This document shows positions 10,809 through 23,105 of a DNA stretch of 64,000 nucleotides, piece by piece; positions within the stretch are counted from its first letter, which is position 1, and each line of letters starts with the position of its first letter. The stretch spans positions 248,001 to 312,000 of the forward strand of contig MDYQ01000121.1 of assembly GCA_003024175.1 (NCBI GenBank), given 5' to 3'. The notes under the pieces are model-generated. The model saw nothing but the letters and a program-made list of their open reading frames with translations. It was not told where the DNA came from and ran no database searches. The position numbers and the translations under genes were made by a program. Source of the stretch: Planoprotostelium fungivorum (taxonomy: Eukaryota > Evosea > Variosea > Cavosteliida > Cavosteliaceae).

Positions 10809-13800
10809 TCAATTGAGAAAATTTATCTTCGAATCCATTCTCTGGGTCAAGATGGAGACATCATCTTCCTTGATGTTCTCCACCATGAACTGCATCTCTT
10901 CCAACAGATTCTGCCATCTGAAGTGAATTCGAATGTTCGGCACGTTCGTCTTTCCAATGTCTGCATCGTCCATCAGATCGAAGGCTGAACGAACGTCTAC
11001 CACTCACCGTTGCTGACGGGGCCTTCCTTCCAGTAGTCTTCTCCCAGCCAGTGAAGTTTCGTGGAATGTTCGAAGCCGCTCTGGAGTACCGAGTTACGTG
11101 CGATCTCGCATTGGTCTGTGGTGGTGAACTTCCACACTTGAGCCGCGATTCCGTACTCTTCGATGAGTGGCTCTCGAGTGTAGTGGAACTGCAGGGGATC
11201 ATCTGTGGATAGAGACACGTTCAATCCTCTTGCGAAGAACACTGTGTTCTATTCAGATGATCGTGATGACACGGTGATGATGATCATAAAGATGATGATC
11301 ATCATGATCTTGATGATCATAAAGATGATGATGATCATCATGATCTTGATGATCATAAAGACGATGAGACTCACGAGGGAGAGGGTTACGGTTGTAGCTG
11401 AGGAAGAGTGAATTGTTACTCAGAGGAGACACAGCGATACCGATCTGCGACAGGTAGAACCTACTCCCATCAGATCGTATCCATACGTACGATACGCAAG
11501 CTATATATAGACTATGATAGGGGTGATGAACGCACAGATACTGCAATACGGGAGACTTTCTGAGGTTGATTCCGTGAGAGATACCGTTGGCCACCATGAA
11601 GGCAGATGCCAAATGATCGATCTCTCCTGCTTCTCCCGCGTGGGGTCGGAAAGAAAAGGTATCTGCTCTCGTCAATCTACAACTCCATGCGATTTCTTCG
11701 TTTCGTCCGTGACATACGAGTTGGATGACTCACTCATTCCCTTGGATTCACGGTAGTGATTGAGGGCCTTGATGTTGGCTGACAGGTAGAAGGCATAGTA
11801 AGCGTAGGGTGGATTGTCTACAATGTCCCACTCGGAGGGTAATGGGTATCTACAACGCTCAGTCTTCTCTTTCACGTTGACATCTCACTTTCGAGTGAAT
11901 CTCTTGACGGGCTTTGATTCGTCGTCGACACAGTCGAATCCAACTACTTGCTGGAGGAAGAGAGATAACTTGGGGTGAGACTTTGGGTCCTTTGTTGCTT
12001 CGAAGAGAGGTCTGAACACGTCTACACTGTGGGTGAGAAGAGGAAGAGATGTGAAAGAGAGAAGAAGAGGAAGAGATGTGAAAGAGAGAAGAAGAGGAAG
12101 AGATGTGAAAGAGAGAAGAGATAGAAGTACTGACTGTCTAAGACTTGTTCCATGTTTTCGACCATTCCATTCTTCTTGAATTCACCATAGAGTCTGGGGA
12201 TCTGAATCAGCCACCTGACATTCTTGCAGAACAATTGATTGTCTACGATCCACGAGGCCAGCTGATCGAATTCATTCTGTTTCCTACTTCGCGTCATCAT
12301 CTCTTCTCCCTCTCTTCTCTCACCTTCCGTACACAGACAGTCTGTACTCTGCGTATTGGTATTTGCTCGCTTCTAGATCATTGAACAACTCTTTGGTCAA
12401 TTCAGCCAGATATCTTCCCTGTATGTTGGATGAGCGATGGATGATGAAATGTAATACGATGAAATGACATCACGGTGAGGTGTGTTGCGATGAGATGACA
12501 TGATGATGATGTCTCACCTTGATGTAGTTATCGGTCTTGAGGAAGATCTCTCTGAGTCTGCTTTGTCCACATGGATTATACTTCAAATTAAACTTGTCAA
12601 ATCGATGAAAGGTATGTTTATCCGCCTATATTATGTGTCACATGAAATTCTCTCTCGAGATAGACTCACGTGCACATCCAAAGTGTTGACGCTGAGGTCG
12701 TACGTGTTCAACTCTAAGGATGCAAACACTTCGGCCAGAGTCAACTCTTTCTCGTCTCGAATGATGACTTTGTCCTGAGATGATCAACATCGTCTGCCGT
12801 CTTCTCTCTTACCTCTGGGTGATTCCTAACCGTCTTCTTGATGAACTTGAGTAGATGTTTCTGGTTCATGGCGGCTGAGTGGTGGATGTGCGTGTCCACT
12901 TTTCTGATGTTGTAAAAGTCTCTGTGGGGCACTCGCTGGAAGATTCAGTTCCTCCTGTCCTGAAGAACGAAATCAATCGTCTCTACCTTTGCTGCGGCCA
13001 TCTCTTCCGTCTCGTTGAGTAACATGTGGAGGTTGTATTTCGCCCCCAATATCTCCAGTCTCTTGAAGCATACCGTCTTGCACGGTCCATGAGATACGAT
13101 CTATTCAGAGTGTCACACGTCTATCCTATGGAGTGAGCGACTCACGCTGAGGATGTGGTTGAGATCCATAAAGTATTGTCTCAGGGACGGCGTCTCCGTG
13201 AGAGGGTTGTTGTCGAATTGATCTGTGGAGGTTGAATATCACGGAGATGATGTGTTGCCCTCACCCTTTTCGTTGAGGTAGACGTGGAACACTCCATCGA
13301 CCTTCTTGACGATCTCCTGAGATGAGATGTTTAGAAACGGACGGTGATATGTCGTCAATCACCTCCGTGGCAGGGGAGAATTCTAAGTTCCAAGGATCGA
13401 ATGGTTGATCATCGGTTGCCCTTGGTCCACGTGGGTTTCGCTTGTTGAGGATAAATGAAGTGGATTTCGTGCTCTTTAGAGGTTGGTAGACGTATTTCTC
13501 TCTCAATTTGATGACTTGAAGAAGGAGATCGCAGACTTCCGTGATCTCCTCCGAAGGAACTGTGCCTTGAGAATGTGAGCGAGAGAATCATAGATAGACA
13601 CCCACTCGATCTCATAGGGGTGATGCTTAGCCTGTGATAATCGGGGTCTCTGGCTTCGACATGTGAAGCAGAATTGGTGGGGACATAGCCCATAGAACGT
13701 CTCAGACTGGATCCTGATACATCTTGTAGCTCCAGAAGGGACAGCTTGTAATTCACGTTGTCTGTAGGGCTTCCTGTCTGATATGAGCCCAGCAACTAAA

Positions 13801-13942
13801 TATCCCACCCACCACTCTCTATGATATCAGGATCTGCTGTGGCATTTCGTTGCATACGTGGGGAGAAGTCCTCTTCTTCTTCGTAAAGAGAGACATCCTC
13901 TGATGTAATATGTGATCGTGTAAGGAGAGCCCGTCCATCCAT
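10809..13942 (-). CDS. AMP deaminase
   Basis: AMP deaminase converts AMP to IMP in the cytosolic purine nucleotide cycle. The gene is split into many exons. The N-terminal regulatory part is acidic ([14 protein letters not shown]) and leads to [12 protein letters not shown]. The catalytic barrel shows the Zn ligands in [20 protein letters not shown] and the [12 protein letters not shown] motif. It also has HGINLRKSP, then [21 protein letters not shown] with the catalytic Asp pair, and [20 protein letters not shown] near the end. The C-terminus ends SKINFLN. The ATG at 13942 ([10 protein letters not shown]) was chosen because the longer frame begins only with TTG. Introns contain an ATGATCATAAAG-type repeat (11277-11360) and a purine repeat (12040-12120). 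One acceptor is exactly the motif CGTTGTAG. Confidence 0.95.
11275..11362. repeat. Tandem repeat in AMP deaminase intron (ATGATCATAAAGATGATG type)
   Basis: Two to three imperfect units of about 36 bases carry palindromic TGATCA cores. Confidence 0.8.
12036..12122. repeat. Purine-rich repeat, three copies of a roughly 28-base unit, in AMP deaminase intron
   Basis: GAAGAGGAAGAGATGTGAAA-type units repeat three times. On the transcribed (minus) strand this is a long polypyrimidine tract next to an exon. Confidence 0.85.
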
Positions 13943-14802
13943 GGTTGTCCTCCTTTCTTCTGGGTCTCGGTTTTGTAACTCGGCAAGGCAAGGATTTTCC
14001 AAAGGTTATCACGTGATTACGTGCGGGACGACATCGAAGCCGGATAATTTTCATCGTTATCAACAGGAATCAACACATCGCCCACACATCCACGTTGGTT
14101 CTTCTCATGTGTCGACTCTCATCACATGAACTGCAACCCTTTGCACTCATCACATGAACTTCGTTTGTTTTCGATTCATGAATATACGCCCCACGCCTGC
14201 ACCTTCCTAGAGGAGGAAGGAGAGCCACCCAAATAGTCCCACCCTGTGATCACCTCCAGAACGGAGGATGAAAGAGTATCGAAGGTGGCATCTGTGCTGT
14301 GAGTGCTCTTCTCGCGTGGCAATGACTCAGTAGAAACCGCGGTTTATAACGCTAATTCTGCCTTAAGTGCCGCGCACAGATCTCATTTCATTCGTAGTTT
14401 ACAACGATCAACCGGTCTCTATGAACATCATTGTGGGACAGTATAGAGTAGAAGAGAGAAAATTAGATCATGCGTCTGTGTGTGTACAAGAGATCTCTTT
14501 AGAAGTGAATGAAGGCATTATCCCGCTGGTGTTTCCTCTGCAGAACACCTGACGAATAATGGCTCTTCTGTTTGACAAGAGGCTGAGGAGTCGCTCGACT
14601 GCTTAGCTTGTCTTTAGCCATGCTATAGATACTGAGAGAGGATGGCTTGTCTGTGCCGTATTCTCCTCAACTTTGCGGAAGAGCGTTTCGGTGTGGATTT
14701 GACGGAAAAGTGGAAACAGGATCAGCAGAAGTCACCAGAAAAGTTCAAGATAGACACGACGGCACACGAAGATAACTGAGCGATTTAATTGTGAACTCGT
14801 CC
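13943..14802. other. Region between divergent genes with two tiny ORFs
   Basis: The divergent promoters of AMP deaminase and the EF-hand gene must lie here. Two ATG-initiated frames, 14420-14551 (MNIIVGQYRVEERKLDHASV, 43 codons) and 14642-14779 (MACLCRILLNFAEERFGVDL, 45 codons), look more protein-like than chance. I cannot assign either, and they may be leader ORFs or exons of a small gene. Confidence 0.35.
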
Positions 14803-17190
14803 ATGTCAGAGGGTAGCTATCACTCACTGGGGCATCACGATTCAGTCAGAAGCCTCCAGGAGGGTAATGCAGCATACTACGAAGACCCTCTCGAAGATGA
14901 GGCACATTCAGTTGTGAGTCGAGCCAGAATAGCGGGCGCCACCTATCGCTCCGTCGAGGTAAATGGAACCATCCATCCATCGTGTTGAAGGAGATCAGGT
15001 TACGATACAAAACAAGACGAATCTACATTTAGAGTATGTACAGACTGAGTGTTATGACGGTAAATGGACCGCTCCCCCCGCCCATGAAATCCCATCGATG
15101 AGAGGCATCACTTTCAATTCGATTGCAGTGAGTCTACGAAACTTCGATCGAATCGTGATTCACAGTGAAACAGACACGACCACTCGGGAAGACATCAGGA
15201 TACATTGTCTTTCAAGCGAGGAGGAGAATCGACGACAAGGATCATAACTCGGAAAAGTTTTCGTTTCGATGGGAGAACGGTGTCCTCTGTGGATGTGATT
15301 TCGCCAGGAGATCTGATTCCCCAGAGTATGTCATTCTCGTTCACATCTTGGAAGGTTACAACGCAGAGGTGACTTTCTCTCTTTCTTCGTCACACCCTCA
15401 CACCTCGCAGATCACATTTGTCATCAAGAATGCACTGAGACCCAACATCCCAGAAAAGTGGGAATTAGACGCCATCAAGCGAAGAACGTATTGTGAGCCC
15501 CGTATCTCCCCTCACTCTCATCGCTGACCATCATGTTCCAGTCAGTCTGCAGGAATTGAGACTGATCTGGAGGAGTTTCAACGAGATATCCGACGGTTAC
15601 AAAGAAATCAACAAGGCCGCATTCGTCAACGCCTTCCCCGAGTTCAACAACGAACTCATCTTACGTTCTCTCTTCTCTGCCTTTGCCGGTGATGTCTCTC
15701 CCTCTCATCTTCTTCTCATCTCTTGTAGAATTCGAATCACACGGTGACACCATCAACTTCAACGAATTCGCTTCGGTTCTGTCCATCATGACGAGAGGAA
15801 ATCCGAGAGAACAAGTGGAACGTGAGTCATCACCCACCACACCGGTCGCGACTGACTCGAACAGTGGCCTTCAACATCTGTGACGTGGACAAGAGTGGTA
15901 AATTAGAGAGGGCAGAAGCTGAAGTGGTGAGATGTCGTTCGAAGAGAGATGTTCCCCTGAACAGAGAAGGTGGCGAAGCACTTTTCAAACATTCTGAATG
16001 GACTGGGTTACGATGCCGAGATGTACGGAGCACCCGAGGAAGTTTTAGACAATCTGTTTCAGACGCAACATTCTGATCTCAGGCTGTTCAGTAAGCCTCT
16101 GTGTGAGTCTAAAAATAGAATCATTCATCGCTGATGGAGTGCAGCCTCAGCGGCCAAGGGTCACAAGGTCCACACGCTGAAGGAAGGTGTCAGACAAGTT
16201 GGAGCGAGATTTCTGCGAGATTTACGAGAGACCACTTCCTCTGAGAGGTGAGGCTCGTTGTAGATCGACGTCTGACGTGATCAGAACCTCTACAAACCAA
16301 GGATCGGGTAAGTCGAGTGGAAGCCAGAAGAAGGATGAACTCCCCGTACCCTCTCTGGGTAGAGGACCCAACACCAATTCACCCAAAGGGCCACGCACAC
16401 CTCGCATCAACGCAGACATCAGCCCCACCATGATCCCCAAGCAGGCCAAGTTGGACATGAGGGATTCTCTGTCGAAGACACCCAAGATGATGAACGATTA
16501 TGGTTCAACTGGGTCCAGGACTCCCAACTTCCCCAAGACACCCCTCTTGCCTCCAAAGACTCCGGTGTGTGCTCTACTCATCTCATTTCCATTTCATTTC
16601 TATTTCATCACTCTTCTTCTCTCATTTCTATTTCATCCCTCTTCTTCTCTCATTTCTATTTCATCCCTCTTCTCCTCTCCATCGATTCATCTGTGCATCA
16701 TCTTGAACGATGGTTGACAAGAGAATAGAATTTGAACGCCAAACCGAGGGCAATGCGTGCCAGCATGACGGCCTCCACAGCAGGTGAGAGGAAGGAGAGG
16801 GAAACCCTGACCCATACAGGTCGTCAATTTGGCTCCGGCAAACAAGCTCAGACGTACAACCCCAACCAGAAGAATTTGAAGATGCTCCAATCCAAGTGGA
16901 GACGAACGGTCGCAGTTCAGACCGGAGCATCGAGATCGGGAGCGAGAGAGTTGGAGTGGGAGGATGTGGATGATGAGATGGATGAAGGGTGAGGGAAGAG
17001 AGAGGAAGAGATTGAAGGATGAAGGTTGATCGTGGACGGTCTGACCAAGGAGGAAGTCTTGGAGAGGGCCGCAGAGGACAGTGATTTCGTGCACTGTTTC
17101 GGTCTCTTCACCTACTTTTACAAGAGAGTGTTGGAACCCATCGAACACGAGGTGACTTGCCTTCTCACTGGATATGTGTCACATATCTAG
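14803..17190 (+). CDS. EF-hand calcium-binding protein (or N-terminal half of the PLD gene)
   Basis: The ATG at 14803 (MSEGSYHSLGHHDSVRSLQ) begins a multi-exon gene. After a low-complexity N-terminus comes a beta-rich domain (VTIQNKTNLHLEYVQTECYD ... GYIVFQARRR ... FSFRWENG). This weakly recalls the aegerolysin-type lipid-binding sandwich. Next is a calcineurin-B-like EF-hand module: LRLIWRSFNEISDGYKEINK, then FESHGDTINFNEFASVLSIM, then a canonical loop in FNICDVDKSGKLERAEAEEV-like sequence. A basic Ser/Pro linker (GPRTPRINADISPTM) and GLTKEEVLERAAEDSDF end at PIEHE. If the last donor at 17150 is used, the frame continues directly into the PLD coding region. If not, translation ends at the TAG at 17188-17190. 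The intron at 16570-16700 carries CATTTCTATTTCATC repeats. Confidence 0.6.
16572..16690. repeat. Pyrimidine-rich repeat in intron (CATTTCTATTTCATCCCTCT type)
   Basis: Three to four imperfect units of about 28 bases lie inside an intron of the EF-hand gene. Confidence 0.8.
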
Positions 17191-17225
17191 ACGATGGTTC
17201 TTCGTCGTCTAAATATAGATCACAG

Positions 17226-20200
17226 ATGGCAGGAGAGATCGAAGTGTACGCACAATACTCACCCGAGAGGAAGGGATGGTTGATGAAAGAGAAGGGAGAG
17301 GACATCTTATCCAAGATCGTTCAACACTTGGGTGGTGGTCTCGATCTGCGTTGGTTCGTCATTCGAGACGGTTTCCTCGCTTACTACCGTTCCGAGAAGG
17401 TGATTCACCTTCCCCTTCATAGATCTCATTCATACAGGACATCACACCAGTGAACGTGGTCAGTTTACAAGGAGCAGTAGTGAGAGAGAGTGGAGGGAAA
17501 GAGAGTGGACAGTTTTACCTCAAGTGAGGGAGAGACGATGTACCGAATTGACTCGAACAGGGGACCCAATTGGTCCAGAATGTTGTACGCTGACAATCGA
17601 ATGGAGAGGAAGGCTTGGGTACACATCTTACGATCCAACATCAAAGGTGAGGGAGAAAATATGTGAGTTCGATGGTAACTCTGACAGGTGTCTACCGATT
17701 CAAATCGTTCGCACCCATCAGGAGAGAGTGTACAGCGAAATGGTACATCGGAGGAGCAGAATACTACAACGATCTGTACGATCAACTCTTGGAGGCCAAG
17801 GAGAGAATATTCATCGCCGATTGGTTCTTCTCTCCTCAGCTGTATCTGAAGAGAGGTGATCCTCTCCGAGCAGAGCACAGGCTCGATTACATCTTGAGGA
17901 AGAAGGCAGACGAGGTTCGCATTCTCATTGCATCCACACTGAGATGTGACAGGGTGTCATGATCTTCGTATTGATCTGGAATGCATCTCAGTTGGCCTTT
18001 GATCTCAGATCTGAATTCGTGTGCGAGTTTATGAATCGTCTGCACCACAAGAACATCACTTGCATCTCTCATCCCAACTGGTACCCCATGACATGGAGTC
18101 ACCACCAGAAATTCGGTGCGTTTCTCCCTTCACACTCTTCTGAACGAGAGACAGTCGTTGTAGATGACGAAGTGGCCTTCGTGGGTGGCATCGATCTGTG
18201 CTACAACCGTTACGATGACAACCGCTACCTACTCACCGACATCACCGGTAGAAACTTCCCGGGCAAAGACTATGGAAACCTTTGCATCCTAACGGAATCG
18301 AACGGAACCATCTCAGAGCCATCCTCCCTCGATCGAAATCGTCAACCGAGAATGCCATGGCACGACATTCACATGAGAGTCGTGGGAGACGCTGCGAAAG
18401 ACGTCGCTACGAATTTCATCCAGAGGTGGAACCACGCTATTGCCACGGGATCAGAGGTGGCCACCACCGTGAACAACCAATCACAGACACCGGCGGATAC
18501 GACATTGTTGGTGACGATGACAAACAACGCGGGAGGGATCCAGCTGAAGACGAAGCCCATCACCAGCACGGAGATCTACGCCAACGATAAGACGAGCAGC
18601 ATGCCCAATCTTGTGAGAAACAGGGCACCGGCCATCTTTCTCTTGCCCAAGAACGAACTGAGGGATGATAACTGGGTCGATCACTGGCACAGAAATCGAA
18701 GGAATAGCTCTGCAGGTGAGATTCTCTTCTTCTCGGGGGTTTGGATGAAACTGAAGGGATAAGCATTGAACGTCAGCAATGGAGTCACATCTCCCGTGTC
18801 TCGATTGAACGAAGGGACGGAATACAATAAGCCGGGCACCAAGTTGAGTGGGGAATATCGTTGCACCGTTCAGGTCAGTTCAATTTCTATCATTGATACC
18901 ATTCTATTTCACCTTTGAGTCTATTCTATCTTCGAGTCTATTCTAGAGTCTATTCATGATTGAAATACAAAGATGAAGAATGAAGATTGAGAGATGATAG
19001 GTGATGAGATCAGCTGGAGTGTGGAGTGCAGGACTTGCCTTCACCGAGAGGAGTATCTACAAGGCATACCTCACAGCCATTCGAGAGGCGAAGCACTTCA
19101 TCTACATCGAGAACCAATACTTCATCTCCTCCATCAACAAGATGAGACCCAAGAACAAGATCCTAAAGACCCTACACAAGAGGTGGTTCACCATAAGAAG
19201 AAAATCTGACTCGTTGTAGATTGAGATTGGCCATCGCCAATTTGGAGCAGTTCAGAGTCATCGTGGTGATTCCAGTGTACCCTGCAGGTAGTTTAGTGGA
19301 TATTGCCACGAGATATGTCATCAAGTACGTCTACAAGACCATCGGTAGACAAGGTCACTCCATCATCGAGAAGTTGAAGCAAGAGTTCCCAGAGGTGAGT
19401 CACTCACATCGACGATGCGTTGGCCTGTCATCGACGATGTGAAGGCTGATTTGCACAGGTGGATGTGTCTCAGTACATCTCCTTCTACGCGTTACGTAAT
19501 CACAATCTGAACGAATTGGATCAAGCCACTCTGGACAAACTGGCTGAAGCTGCTGCCAATGGGGAAGACGATCAAGATGATCGAGAAGATCAGATGTGAT
19601 TCTTCTCTTCCTCTTCTATCCTCTCTATCTTCTCTTCTATTAGCTCTTCTATTGAGATCTCTTCTATCATCTCTTCTATCCTCTCTTCTATCCTCTCTTC
19701 TATTAGCTCTTCTATTGAGATCTCTTCTATCATCTCTCTTATCAACTCTTGTATCATCTATCACGATCTGATGTTGGATACAGAAGAGAGGCACACGGAT
19801 CGAATCTGAGCCTCCCCTCCCAAGACCTAGAAGAAGCACAGAACAAGGTGTGGACGGAGCAGATCTACATCCACGCCAAGTTGATGATCGTCGACGATCG
19901 CATCGCCATCATCGGTTCAGCCAACATCAACGATCGTTCCATGGTGATCTCTATCATCCGACTCTCTCTCACCGAAACAGAGAGGATCAAGAGATTCTGA
20001 GATATGCACTTACATCGAATCCGAGCCACACGACATGGTCGACTCCATCATGGGAGGTGCACCCTTCAAGGTGAACATTCGACGTGTCCTACATCTGACG
20101 TCTTTCAGGTGTCTCCATTCGCTCATGAGCTGAGGATGAGGCTGTGGAGGGACTATCTCGACGTACCCGAAGAAGAGGCCGATTACCTCCGTGACGCCGT

Positions 20201-20534
20201 TTCACAAAAATCGTTCAACACGTGAGAGGAGAGGGAGGGAGGAGATTGACGAGGAGCAGGTGGCAGGGTACGGCGAAGTCGAACACGGACATCTACATGA
20301 AGGTGTTCCCTGACATACCGGATCACGTCAGATCTCTGTCCGCCATGAGCAAGGACAGCCGACCGAGGCACTGCTTGGAGTTGAAGAAGGTGAAGGTGGT
20401 GATGGAGGGGGAGCTGATGAGATCAGGTGAAGGGATTCCTCATCGAGTTCCCAGAGTTCTTCTTGTTGGACGAACAGATGTCACCGACGATATGGAACAA
20501 GGAGTACATCTTACCTAGAAACATCTTTCTATAA
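17226..20534 (+). CDS. Phospholipase D, PH-domain type with two HKD motifs
   Basis: PLD hydrolyses phosphatidylcholine to phosphatidic acid and choline at membranes. The frame from ATG 17226 ([20 protein letters not shown]) enters a PH domain ([14 protein letters not shown]). [22 protein letters not shown] and [20 protein letters not shown] follow. The first HKD motif is MTWSHHQKF plus [20 protein letters not shown], reconstituted across an intron. Next come [30 protein letters not shown], and the second HKD motif [21 protein letters not shown]. The C-terminus ([17 protein letters not shown] ... LPRNIFL) is typical. A Thr/Asn-rich insert lies near 18470-18600. Two copies of the CGTTGTAG motif are present: one in the first HKD exon and one as an exact 3' splice site at 19212. 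It may be fused to the preceding EF-hand gene. Confidence 0.93.
19600..19755. repeat. Pyrimidine-rich repeats in PLD intron (TCTTCTATCCTCTCTTCTAT type)
   Basis: A duplicated block of about 70 bases is built from TCTTCTATC units and lies between exons of the PLD gene. Confidence 0.85.
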
Positions 20535-20734
20535 AGTTCTATATTGTATCAGTCTGTGTTCCCTCCTCTCTGTCAGTGATGATGAGAAGTTGTTGGTTCA
20601 ACTCCCTGCTTCGGTCAAATGTGCCATGGTTACACGTGGGTGACAAATTTGTCGAATCGTTGTAGTGCATAATCGTGTTTCTATGAAAGGAATTTTCTTT
20701 CAATTCAATTGATCCTCATCACACATGTCCAGCA

Positions 20735-22113
20735 ATGAGCGAAGATTCACCAGAAGATAGACATCGCAACAAACCATTCATACTCTTCCTTGTCATAGCT
20801 GTCCTTCTCGTCTGCCTCTGGATACTGGGTAATAGAGTCCCGTACTGCTCGATTAAGGAGGATGACAATTCTGAACATTCGTGGCACTTGTCGGGCGGTT
20901 CTTGGTTGAGGATGAACACCGAGGAACAGAGGAAGCTTCAAGATCTGGCGGCTTCCCTACGCTCCTCCATCATCGTAGCTGAGTTCTGGAAATCAGTGGC
21001 TCTAACGGGTGAGTTGATTTATCAGTAAGCACACGAGATGCGACTGGTATCATATAACATGATACCACGATTGAGCGGTGATTGAAATAGCACAGGTACT
21101 CCCGAAGACGGCGAGAAAGCAAAGGATAAACCGTATCTGGTCGATTGGAGCGACTTTTTGGAACATGTTATCATGGACAAAACCTCAACAGAGGGGGCGG
21201 TGTTGGAACTGGGAATCCACCCAACCAGCTCGATGAATGTACATAAGATCACTGATGAGCAGAAGAGGACACTCGTCACAGTGGTGAGTCCCAGCCCTAT
21301 CTGACCCATCTACATCTCCATCATATCTCTGATGAGATCAGGAGAGTAACGAAAAGATGTTCAAACACTGGACGAAGAAGCTAGAACACGTGAAATACAT
21401 CGAGACGTTCTCAGACAGCGGAGAGTGAGTGCATGATGTTGAGAGAAGATCTGATGGAGGTGCAGATGCCCCAAGATAGAAGATCGTGAGGAAGAGGATG
21501 ACAACGATGACGATGATGATGACGATCATGGAAAGAAGTGCTCTATTTCTGACGTCACACTGTGGTGAGTCCTCCATCCTCTTGCATCTCATCGCAACAT
21601 CATCATCTGACACACCCTCTCTTTATTCCTCTGTTGACGGGAGACAGGAACAACGTGGGAAGGGATAGAATGTGGTCCATCGTCTTTGTCAACCATGGAA
21701 TGTTTGAGCAGAGACCATCAGACATCACTCGACTCAGAACACAGACGAACCTCTTTGTCCTCTCTGATTCTGATCCCATCGTGTGGCACAAACAGAAACC
21801 AAAGCAGAGCCACAAGAGAGACGAGAGAAGGGAAGATGATGCAGACAGAGAACATCGAGTGAGGGAGAAAGAAGAGAAGGGGGACGAGAAAGAAGGAAAG
21901 AAAGAAGAGAAGGGAAAGAAAGCAGGAGGACACAAGGCAGCCAACGCATCCAAGTACGGAAAGAGACCAGATGATTCGGTGCACGTGAGACAGACTCGCA
22001 TGAGGGAGATCCTCTACTCCTTCAAGTATTCGAAGACGGTCGAGGACAAGGAGAGTGGAAGATGGTACACTCTGCTGTCCGATTTAAAGCAGATCGCAGA
22101 CAGATGGTCATAA
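20735..22113 (+). CDS. Single-pass membrane protein with methyltransferase-like lumenal domain, unassigned
   Basis: The ATG at 20735 gives a short charged N-terminus (MSEDSPEDRHRNKPF). A signal-anchor, ILFLVIAVLLVCLWILG, implies a type II Golgi or ER protein. The stem leads to LVDWSDFLEHVIMDK, GAVLELGIHPTSSMNVHKIT, LVTVESNEKMFKHWTKKLEH and RMWSIVFVNHGMFEQRPSDI. The GAVLELG ... TVESN ... WSIVFV order resembles the SAM-binding strands of a class I methyltransferase, but this is inference from pattern only. A highly charged Lys/Glu/Asp insertion (about 21790-21950) interrupts the domain. The C-terminus is RWYTLLSDLKQIADRWS. Several 40-60-base introns are present. I do not recognise a named family. 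Confidence 0.6.
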
Positions 22114-22242
22114 AGAATTTGTCTCATCTTCCGTCATTGATACGTGGTGTTACGTACCTGATGATTGGAATGAATATGGACTGTGAGTGACTGCTGATGG
22201 GTGAAAGACAATGCAGTATAAACACGTGTATTTATATGTCAT

Positions 22243-22526
22243 TTAGGGCTTGACTGCTGTCTTGAGATCGCCCTTGACCTCAGAGGCTTGAGCCTCTCCG
22301 TGAGAGCTTCCACACTTGCAAGAGGGGCCGCATGTGCACTTGTCACCGCAAGAGCAAGAGTGTCCCTCTTGCTTTCTCTGCTCGGCGATCTTCTCAGCTC
22401 CACAGTTCTTGCATGCTCCACTGCATTTGCACTCCTTGCTGCATTGGCAGCCTGTCGGGCATTTAGCCACGTCGCGTCACATCACGATGAGATAGACTCA
22501 CTCTCAGCTCCGCATCCTCCGGCCAT
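22243..22526 (-). CDS. Metallothionein-like cysteine-rich protein, about 77 residues
   Basis: Exon 1 encodes MAGGCGAE and splits a Ser codon at a 50-base intron. Exon 2 gives two Cys clusters, CQCSKECKCSGACKNC and CSCGDKCTCGPSCKC, separated by a charged 15-residue linker. Thirteen Cys in mostly C-x-C and C-x-C-C spacing, with no aromatic residues, is the hallmark of metallothioneins, which bind Zn, Cu or Cd in the cytosol. The two-cluster layout implies two metal-thiolate domains. The tail (GEAQASEVKGDLKTAVKP) has no Cys and is unusual for the family. Presence of the short intron within such a small gene is consistent with the rest of the window. Metal specificity cannot be read from sequence. 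Confidence 0.85.
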
Positions 22527-23105
22527 CGTTGTGTTGTTTGTTTTTGTTGTTGAAGTTTTGATTTCGGTTGCCTCCTTCGTTTGTTTGTGACGTCACTGCA
22601 TCTTACCGAGAATTGCGCACGGTAACAAATAACCCAGAAAACCCGTCGAGTGCTCGTCACTGACAAAGCTCTTTGCTCTTCTCTTTCCGCATGAGAAGAG
22701 AATACATGAGGGTGATGTGATGTGGTGTTTGTTCCTCGAGAATGATTTTTATGATCTCGCAACAGCCACGGCACCTGCCTGATCGCGTCATCTCGTTGTA
22801 GTATACTCTCAGGGTAGCCTGATCGGCTGCACTCTGAGATCAAATACTCCAGCGTTGAGGCCTCTGGTGACCCGAGCATCTGCTTCCTTTCTCACCGCGA
22901 TGATCAAATGAGCTAGATATATCGCTCAAGATTAGATCCAGTCAGCTCAAGCCATAGCAACCTCTTGCAGCGACATCGACTATATAGGCAAGAGTCTGTG
23001 CGGTTGGTCGAATGAGGAACAATAAAGATTATCTTTATTTTCTTTCCCGCGCTTTCGATGTTTCTTCCGGCATTTTGAATTAAACCGCATCGTAACACCT
23101 GCATC
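22527..23105. promoter_or_regulatory. Upstream region of divergent metallothionein and NAP1 genes
   Basis: Nothing coding is supported in these 579 bases. One CGTTGTAG copy lies at 22794. Both neighbouring genes start outwards from here. Confidence 0.5.

Noticed and set aside
21603-22001. Minus-strand Phe/Ser-rich ORF
   Set aside because: It is the antisense of the Lys/Glu-rich insertion in the membrane protein gene.
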